Below are positions 56,833-64,000 of a DNA stretch of 64,000 nt, piece by piece. The DNA is from Polyporus tsugae (lineage: Eukaryota; Basidiomycota; Agaricomycetes; Polyporales; Polyporaceae). The notes below the pieces were generated by a model. The model searched no databases and had not been told where the DNA came from. It saw nothing but the letters and a program-made list of their open reading frames with translations. The translations under genes were made by a program, and so were the position numbers. Position 1 is the stretch's first letter, and every line of letters begins with the position of its first letter. The stretch spans positions 1,860,001 to 1,924,000 of the forward strand of contig JAHRBS010000008.1 of the NCBI GenBank assembly GCA_024305745.1, written 5' to 3'.

Positions 56833-59068
56833 CTACGCTTCTGAGTGCGGGGGCTCTAACAGCTCCTGTTCCAAGGCTTTCCTATACGCCGGACCAGCAG
56901 GAACGAGCTCCACGAAACGCGATGCAACATGTGCCGCATCCTCCCGCCTTCCTTCCCGCACAAGCTTCCGGATGGTCGTGCGATAGAAGAACATGAGCAT
57001 GCGCTGTCTGGTGACCTCCACGGAGTCGCGCGGTGCAGGATGTTCTGGAAAGTCTTGAGCCCACGCCCGGGTACGCGTAACGGTCCTCTCCCAGTACTCC
57101 AGTCGGCGCTCGACGGCCGCCAAATCAGGCTGAAACTGGAGTCCGTCCACGAACTTGTTGCGTGTCTCCGCGTCAGGCACGAATTTTAGGTGGAACATGT
57201 CGACGACAACACGGGTGGCATAGGAGATGAAGCCAAAGGAGAAGAACTTGTCGATGAAAACGTGGAAGATGCGCCTATCGTACAGCGCGCGAGGTGGTAT
57301 TGCCTGTAGATAGTCGACGCTCGAATCCTCGGTATTCGATGGAGTGGAGGGGTTCGGCCGAGTGGTGGGTACGAGGCGGGGAAGGGGATAGGCATTCTGG
57401 GGAACAATGAGGGATAAGGTGACCGCATTAATAAATTCCCGGTAGAGTCGAGCAACGGTGGCAGGGCGTTGGGCATTCTGGACAACTATTCGCCAGAGGA
57501 GGTACATATGCTCTTTAGTCGGAGCTAGCCGACGACGAATTGGGGGCACGGGACCGACTTGATGCAGACCCACTGTTGGGACTTTCAATTTAGAAAGATC
57601 GTGGCGGTGTTCGAAGAAGTAGATAGGTTTAAAGATCTCGGTGGGAACGCCAACGTGGTCAAAGTGCTGTTCGAAGACATGCAAGAACGAGTCCAGGAAG
57701 TTGCGGTGTGGTTTGGCGTAGCAGATCATCTCTGCAAGGGCCCATGAAGAGATCGCTGATGGCCCAGAACGATACGCCAAGTCGCGGAGATGATGAAGGG
57801 TGGACTGTTGATTGGAAGTGAGAAAGGTCAGCAAGACCTTGGCGAGGTGAGGGGCAGAGATGGAGAGTCCTCGGTGAAGTGCTTGCTCGACCGACCGCGC
57901 CGATTTCGCGAGCTCAACGTCGTCTTCGCTGGACGGAACAATTATATGAGCCGGGGATTGGTCCGACGGAAACTGAACAAATCGCTGAATAAGGTCAACA
58001 CGATCACATGTACAGAGCCAAACAAGGTGCTCTCACCACAGTAGGATCTTTGTCTGTACCGGGGACGAAATTCTGGCTTTGTTGGATGCGCTCCACGGCG
58101 CGGGCGTCCTCCCGCCTTCCGGCGGCGTATAGGGAAGAGACAAGACGCTTGTACGTGCTCTGGGTGACCCATATATTACGCGACGCCGCCAGCTCGAGAA
58201 GCTGCAGAGCAGGACGACGACGTCCGCAGTCAATAAGGGACAGTACGGCAGTGCTATACCAAGCACGGAAGTGCAACTGAATCAAGCTCTGGGCGCGACG
58301 CTTCAGATCCTGGGGGGCCGTCGGCTTCGTCTCGTATCTCCACGTAGCGATGCAGAACTCCTCCAGGAAGCGTTTGGTAAACTCCAGCGGCGAGTAGCGA
58401 GCAATGGGATAGATGGAATCCTGAGCAACCTGGGTGGCATACCCTTTAGAGGCTGCGAGGAGTGCGAAGTTGGCTATGAGGGGAATGTCGGGGACATGAT
58501 CATTCCTCAGGGTCTCAGCGAGAATAAAGCCCACTGAGCGCGCAAGTCCAGTGGTGGCAGGGACCAGAGACCACCACTTCACGAAGTCTTCTAACCGCTT
58601 GTGTGGGGCGAGGCCAGGGGTGGAAAGGACCTTGCGTGCAATGAAGTGGTATACGGGGTGCGGATGAATGTCCATATTCATCTCTCTGAGCTCGGCATGC
58701 ACACGCTCTGCGTCCTCGTACCTTCCTGCTTGAACGAGACGCTTGAGAAGCGTACACGGAGGTGAGCCTGGAGGTATGTCGAAAAGGGCGGATTCCTTCT
58801 CTTTGCCTGCGAGGGAGACAGTTGCGTATTCTTCTGTGGTCTCCTCGAATAGGGATGTGTCGGGAGGATGTGATGGGTATGGGTATGCTTTGATTTCTCG
58901 CATAGCGGGGGTCTCCTCGTTCAAGTCTACACCGAGAGAGAGCGTCGGGGTGTTGAAGAAGTGCCTGCCAGTCCTCATCCAGCCGCCGGCGTTGACGAGC
59001 GTATCCCAGCGGAGACGAACCCTAGCGAGCGAGTGCCATGGCGGGTGTGCAAGCACCCATGATGCCAT
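56833..59068 (-). CDS. Pentatricopeptide-repeat-like protein, probably mitochondrial
   Basis: Two exons (59068-58037, 57984-56833) give 727 aa. Helix-pair units typical of PPR proteins: LLKRLVQAGRYEDAERVHAE, then LELAASRNIWVTQSTYKRLV and SLYAAGRREDARAVERIQQS, and a degenerate C-terminal unit (KLVREGRREDAAHVASRFVE). Such proteins bind organellar RNA. The first in-frame ATG is at 59068, but the frame stays open for about 120 nt further upstream (to a TAG near 59200), so the true start, with a mitochondrial presequence, might lie in an upstream exon. It is divergent from the SWI3-type gene, with only 164 bp between the starts. Confidence 0.82.
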
Positions 59069-59232
59069 GAACTGAGACCAGCTGTCGCGGCCAGCGAGGA
59101 GTCCGAGGTCGGGGGACGGGGGTTGGTCGTTGCCGTCGATGGTGGTCGCCTTTGGAGAACTTGATTTTGGGCGCTCCAGGACGCAGCGCGCGTTCTGCTA
59201 CTTGGTTCTGACCACCATCTCGCTCCTCCGAC
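59069..59232. promoter_or_regulatory. Compact bidirectional promoter
   Basis: 164 bp separates the start codons of the divergent PPR-like and SWI3-type genes, so both promoters must lie here or within the neighbouring 5' ends. No canonical TATA box is evident. Confidence 0.45.
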
Positions 59233-61468
59233 ATGTCCTCTCCAAAACGAACGGCATCACCAGCACCTAATACGTCGGACACCAAGCGCATACGCCTTAC
59301 CGTAAACCAAGGCGTGACCCTAGTTGACCCGGAAAATGCGGCGGGGAAACGGAGCGAACTCGAACCAATCCAAGGTGGCGACATCGGAAACCTCCCGCCC
59401 GCTCCCCCTGGTACGGCACTCTCGGACCCTGCAAGCGCGGTCCCCGCGCGACTTTTGAAGGCCGAGGGAGAAGGAGAGGGCGGGGACGATAGCGGGGACG
59501 TGTCGATGGCGGAGGGCGGGGACGCAGTGGACGAGGAGGCGGAATCTGCAGAAGAGAATGACGAGGAGGATCCGGCCCAGCTTGAAGCTACGCGACTACG
59601 ACTCGAGGAACAAGCCCGCAAGTATCTCGCTGCTCAGACTCACGAGGTCATTATCCCATCATACGCGGCTTGGTTCGACATGTCCAAAATCCACCCCGTT
59701 GAGCGGAGGGCGCTGCCCGAGTTCTTCAACTCCCGACACAGGTCGAAGACCCCCGCAATTTACAAGGACTACCGCGACTTCATGATCAACACATACCGTT
59801 TGAGGCCCTCCGAATACCTCACGGTGACCGCATGTCGACGGAATCTGGCTGGAGACGTCTGCGCGATCATGCGCGTACACGCATTCCTCGAACAATGGGG
59901 ACTTATCAACTATCAGGTATGTTTGAACGCTATTCCGCGACATGTATGCGCGCATATCAACGGCTGTTCTATAGATTGACCCCGACCAACGACCTGCCGC
60001 CCTCGCACCTCCTTTCACGGGTCATTTCCGAGTCATCCTCGACACCCCGCGCGGTCTGCAGTCCCTCCACCCTGGTACTCGGCCAAAACCAGACGCGCAA
60101 GCCGCTTCTGGTGTCAACGGTACGATCAAGTCCAGCTCCACGCCTGCGCCCGCCTCTCTCGAGCTCCGGTCGTCGATATACCAGACATCCGCCAAGTCGT
60201 CGCGCCCCGTCTCCTCCGCAGAGGCCGCTCAGCTCGCAAATGGCGCGTCGGCACCGAATGGCATCTCTGGGGACAATCCTACGACCATCAAGTACCAGTG
60301 CGACACATGTGGCGTAGACTGTACGCCCGCCCGTTATCATTCGCTCAAGACCAAGAACTTCGAACTCTGTCCACCATGTTACCTCGACGGCCGGTTCCCC
60401 TCGAACATGTTCAGCGGCGACTTCGTCAAGCTGACCTCCGCGACCGGCGCAAACGGTGTGCATCAGGTCGCCGGGGGCGGTGTAGACGACGACTGGACGG
60501 ACCAGGAAATCTTGTTGTTGCTGGAGGGAGTCGAGCTGTTCGACGACGACTGGTCCGCCATCGAAGAGCACGTCGGAACCCGGTCCGCACAGCAGTGCAT
60601 TCGCAAGTTCCTCCAGCTGCCCATCGAGGACCCTTATATCGCCGCGGAGGGCGACATGGGACCCCTCCGCTTCGCGCGCGTGCCGTTCGAACAGGCCGAC
60701 AATCCCGTCATGAGTGTCGTTGCGTTCCTCGCGGGAGTTGTCAGCCCAGGGGTTGCTGCAGAGGCCGCGAAGACCGCGCTGCACGAGCTGACGGTCGGCG
60801 ACACGCAGGACACGCAGGGAGAGGATAAGGAGGCCGAGGAGAAGTCTCTGGGCGGTGATAGGAAGAAGGACGAGGAGAAGATGGAGGAGGATCGGCCCCA
60901 CGGCGCCGCCGAGAAGCCAGAAGACGTCCCTGCATCGTCGGAGACGCGGCCTGACGAGATGCAAGTCGACTCTGCGACCACCAGCGACGCTATTGCCGAA
61001 AAAGCAGCCAAGACGATCCCGCACTCGCGGGTCGTTCGTGCTGCCGAGCTCGCTCTCAAGTCCGCGTCCAAGGCGGCGGGCGCGCTCGCGGACGCAGAGG
61101 ACAATCAGATACGGTCGACGTTGGCTTCGCTCATCAAGCTCACGCTCACGAAGCTGGAGTTGAAGACTGCGCAGTTCGAAGAGCTCGAGGAGCTGCTCGA
61201 GGAGGAGCGCAGGAGCTTGGAAACCGCCCGCATTGGGCTTGTCAGCGAGCGCGCTAACCTCAGGCGCATGCTCGACCACGTCAAGACCGAGCTCGCGAAG
61301 CACAGCCAGAACGCTGGTCCTGGGCTCGCTGCTGCTGCCAACCAAGCACAGACCGCGCTGGCCAACAGCGCTCAGGGCATACGTGTTACGGAGGTGCAAG
61401 GCGGCGCGTTGATGGAAGGCGAGATGGGTCCCGTTGGTGAGGGGGCGAATGTTGTGGCGCTGGGCTGA
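59233..61468 (+). CDS. SWI3: SWI3/RSC8-type subunit of SWI/SNF-family chromatin remodellers
   Basis: Scaffold subunit of SWI/SNF or RSC. Two exons (59233-59916, 59975-61468) give 725 aa. Domains in order: an acidic N-terminus; SWIRM at about residues 137-240 ([56 protein letters not shown]); a ZZ-like zinc finger ([33 protein letters not shown]); SANT ([40 protein letters not shown]); an acidic Lys/Glu-rich linker; and a C-terminal coiled coil ([20 protein letters not shown]). SWI3 and RSC8 cannot be told apart here, and basidiomycetes often have a single such gene. The intron acceptor at 59974 rejoins the SWIRM frame. Confidence 0.95.
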
Positions 61469-62480
61469 ACAGCTACAGACGATGGTGCACGATCGCTTCT
61501 ACCTCTACCTACCAATGATTTGTTTTCTCTCTTACGCATCTCGCTGTCTGGTCGTTCGTATTGCTATAGCGTTCCCTACTGTAAATTCTTGCTTGTCAGA
61601 TTATCCATAATATGTTGTAGTGGCTAGATTTTCATCGAGACCCGTGAGCACGAAGATGCCGGCTGCAAGTATGTCTTGTTCTAGTACAAATACTAGCGAG
61701 ACGAAGTGCTACTTCGGGCGAGGTGAGTGTTTTACAATGTATACCAGGTTGTCACAAACTCGATACTGATCTCTTGTCTAATTTGTCAAGGTATGGGGCA
61801 CCCGAGTTGTCGTCGCCCTCGTGTCGCGTGCTTGTCAGCTTGACTATTGCGCTAATCCCCTTCTCCTTCTCATCAGTATTCTTGGTGCAGTTAAGTGATG
61901 CTTTGGTAAGTCTGCGGCTGGTCCGAGGAATGCACGGAGCTGACAAACTTTGCCTTCACGCCCAGATTTCGAGGTCACACCGAAATGTCAACCTTTCATT
62001 TCCTTGCTCCTCGGAGTGTTGGGATGTTGGGGCACGTGTTGCAACCGTGAGTTTTGTTTTGCCGTGATACCGTTTGGGTTCATTCTGTGACGTCAGTCTT
62101 TTCTGAGGATAGAATCGGATCGAAGTCAATCATTAGTGAGGTAACTGCACAGTGGGAATGGGCGGGCAGAAGGCGGTATTCTGTATACCGATACGAAGCA
62201 ACCCCCTAACCAATGCCACCATTCGCGCTGATGACTGTGGAAGAACACGGCCGGTGAGTGCATGCGACCAAGTAATCTCCTGATACCGTGACTGAGTGAC
62301 CTACGTTAGTCAATACACAGCGACAATGCACTCTGTTCGCGCTCGTTTGGAGGCTGCCTATGACTGCCGTGTCAAGTCAGCAGATACCGTAACTTCGACG
62401 TCAAACGAGCGTCCCACCAGATGCCTATATATCGGTTCGAGCTGAAGCTTGAATTATGGCCCACCCTTCAACCTGGTGCT
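61469..62480. other. Intergenic region, no gene seen
   Basis: 1 kb between the SWI3-type gene and the degenerate P450. A TATATAT motif (62426-62432) lies near its end. No protein-like frame is convincing. Confidence 0.55.
62426..62432 (+). promoter_or_regulatory. TATA-like element of the right-hand P450
   Basis: TATATAT about 50 bp upstream of the ATG at 62481, mirroring the paralogue at 9 kb. It argues for 62481 rather than 62421 as the start codon. Confidence 0.45.
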
Positions 62481-64000
62481 ATGATTGCCCTCGCTCTCAC
62501 ATACTTGCAGACCCTGTTAGTCGGGTTGGCTGCTTCTACGGCGCTGTGGCTATGGAAGTATCGTACTCGTTCCACTCTTCCGCTTCCTCCAGGCCCAAAG
62601 CCGTTACCGATTATCGGAAACCTACTCGACATGCCTTCCAAGGATAGGGCGCGCAAGTTTTGGGCAATGGGAAGGACGTATGGTACGCTCGTTCCGACTA
62701 GCACTTCTGCGTTCATTAATGAATCACTCAAAGGCGACATCGTCTACTTCGATGTCTTCGGCCAGCCGATGGTCGTTATAAACACTTATGATGCGGCCGT
62801 CTCCTTGCTAGAAGCCAAATCCGCCAACACGTCGGATCGGCCCCGAATAGTCATGGCAGAGTTGTAAGTGCGATGAGGTCGAAGCTGTTTACGTCTCGTA
62901 CTCATCGTTGTTATAGACTCGGTCTGAGGGAGCGAATATTTGCGTTGATGGGCTATGGCCCCCGTTGGCGACAGCGACGACGCACGTTCCACGAATTCTT
63001 TCAGCAAGGCGCCATTCCGCAGTATCGACCGATCTTTCTTCATCAGGCGAAACGGTTCCTCCAGAGGCTGCTGAATACGCCCGAAGGGTTCATTGCCCAT
63101 TCGCATCTGTGAGTATTCAATATCATTTCGCATCAAAGGCTGCCATTCACAAAATTGGGTAGCGTCATCGGGGCATCCATTATGGAAGTTGTCTATGGGA
63201 TCGAAGTCATGGAAGGAGACAAATATTTGTCCACCGCGGAGAAGGGAGCGGACATCTTCAGTAAAGCCTTGGCCCCAGGACGCTACCTTGTGGAGCTCTT
63301 TCCGGTCCTCGCGCATCTACCTCCATGGTTCCCTGGCGCAAAGTTCAAGCGGGACGCTGCGACGTGGTTACCTGATTCTTCTGCCGTTCATCGGGTTCCT
63401 TACACCACGGTGAAGTGCGCTATGGTGGGGGTTGTTTTACCGTTGCTCCGATGACCTACTGACGGAAATCGCACATGCATTCAGGCTTAAGGAACCGCCA
63501 AGCCGTGCATGACTACTACACTGCTGGAACGCGCGGCTAGCAAAGGACCGTTGTCTCCCGACGAGGACCAACTTTTCGAAGACGTCGCCGGCTTAGCCTA
63601 TGGTGGTAAGTCAGTCCAGGCTCCTCTAGCTTTGGCATGTAAACCCACGCTTACCCAACCATATCGTCAGCCGGCACTGACACAATTAGTGACCTTACGA
63701 TTCATGCACATTACCCTCAGGCTCACTGTTACGCATCCCTTTAGAGCTACACATATCTTACCACGTTCTTCCTCGCGATGACTATTCACCCGGACGTTCG
63801 ACGACGGGGTCAAGCAGAACTGGACGCTATCGTTGGACCCGAACGCCTCCCCGCGTTCTCCGACCGACATTCCTTACCGTATGTCAATGCGATCGTGAAA
63901 GAATGTCTCCAGTACAGTGGCATAGTGTTCTGCCTCTCGGCGTCCCCCATCGAGCTATCCACGGTGACGAGTATAACGGGTGGCGTATACCCGCAGGAAC
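62481..64000 (+). pseudogene. Degenerate cytochrome P450, runs off the right edge
   Basis: Same type as the decayed P450 at 7-9 kb. Exons seen: 62481-62682 (anchor, then LPLPPGPKPLPIIGNLLDMP), 62734-62863 (GDIVYFDVFGQPM, ANTSDRPRIVMAEL), 62917-63109 (GPRWRQRRRTFHEFFQQGAI), 63163 to about 63428 (GASIMEVVYGIEVMEG, LPPWFPGAKFKRDAATW), an exon from about 63487 (GTAKPCMTTTLLERAASKG), I-helix AGTDT at about 63673-63687, then FFLAMTIHPDVRRRGQAELD and PYVNAIVKECL. Lesions: an in-frame TAA just before GTAKPC (63488-63490); the intron after AGTDT starts with AT instead of GT; and about 5 extra bases after KECLQ (near 63915) shift the frame, after which VLPLGVPHRAIHGDEYNGW still reads. The haem loop lies beyond the window. 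Confidence 0.78.

Noticed and set aside
59969..61399. A 476-codon open frame on the minus strand
   Set aside because: It lies opposite the SWI3-type coding sequence and is a composition shadow of GC-rich codons; no domain is visible.
1..64000. CRISPR arrays, bacterial operons or prophage features
   Set aside because: Spliceosomal introns and eukaryotic families throughout; no regularly spaced repeats were seen.

Overview
The window is nuclear DNA of a filamentous basidiomycete, most probably a wood-decay Agaricomycete (a Polyporales-like fungus is the best guess, by inference only). The grounds are dense genes with many short introns (mostly 45-75 bp) whose donors are often GTGCG or GTAAG, very small exons, and families typical of this group: DUF6533 membrane proteins, a FunK1-type kinase relic, an AA9 lytic polysaccharide monooxygenase (LPMO) and several cytochrome P450s. 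Exon models were built by hand from splice signals, phase and family similarity. For most intact genes the exon lengths sum to a multiple of three and every junction keeps frame.

Layout. 1-3.7 kb (-): a CSC1/OSCA-type channel running off the left edge, with a split start codon and a 1.45 kb intron. 5.6-6.9 kb (+): a class III sirtuin. 7.0-9.1 kb (-): a decayed P450. 9.8 kb (+): initiator tRNA-Met. 9.9-13.4 kb: no convincing gene. 13.4-16.0 kb (+): an intact 11-exon P450. 17.7-20.0 kb (-): a single-pass membrane protein. 20-24 kb: no convincing gene. 24.1-25.5 kb (+): a homeodomain-like protein. 26.1-27.8 kb (-) and 35.8-37.5 kb (+): two paralogous flavin monooxygenases in opposite orientation. 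Between them lie an F-box protein with a double stop, coactosin, the ER SNARE Sec20, Rrg9/neugrin and a BTB protein. 37.9-40.8 kb (+): a PHD plus chromodomain protein. 42.6-44.0 kb (+): a first DUF6533 gene with an unresolved 3' end. 44.1-44.9 kb (-): ribosomal protein uL15. 45.5-46.0 kb (+): RNA polymerase II subunit Rpb11. 46.7-47.0 kb: kinase relic. 47.9-49.1 kb (+): an AA9 LPMO with no detectable first exon. 50.1-52.3 kb (+): a second DUF6533 gene, intact, with 15 exons. 52.9-55.3 kb (-): an intact 14-exon P450. 56.8-59.1 kb (-): a PPR-like protein, divergent from a SWI3/RSC8-type chromatin remodeller subunit at 59.2-61.5 kb (+). 62.5 kb to the end (+): another decayed P450 of the same type as the one at 7-9 kb.

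How it fits together. Conserved housekeeping genes (translation, transcription, chromatin, ER traffic, mitochondrial function) alternate with fast-evolving oxidative and degradative genes (four P450 loci, two flavin monooxygenases, one LPMO), several of which are decaying. No biosynthetic core enzyme is present, so this is not a secondary-metabolite cluster. No wholly new system was found. The most informative oddities are the microexons (2, 8 and 11 nt), the TAG-GGC-TAG double stop with preserved downstream frame, the altered acyl-pocket residues of the sirtuin, and the incomplete PHD zinc site next to a chromodomain.
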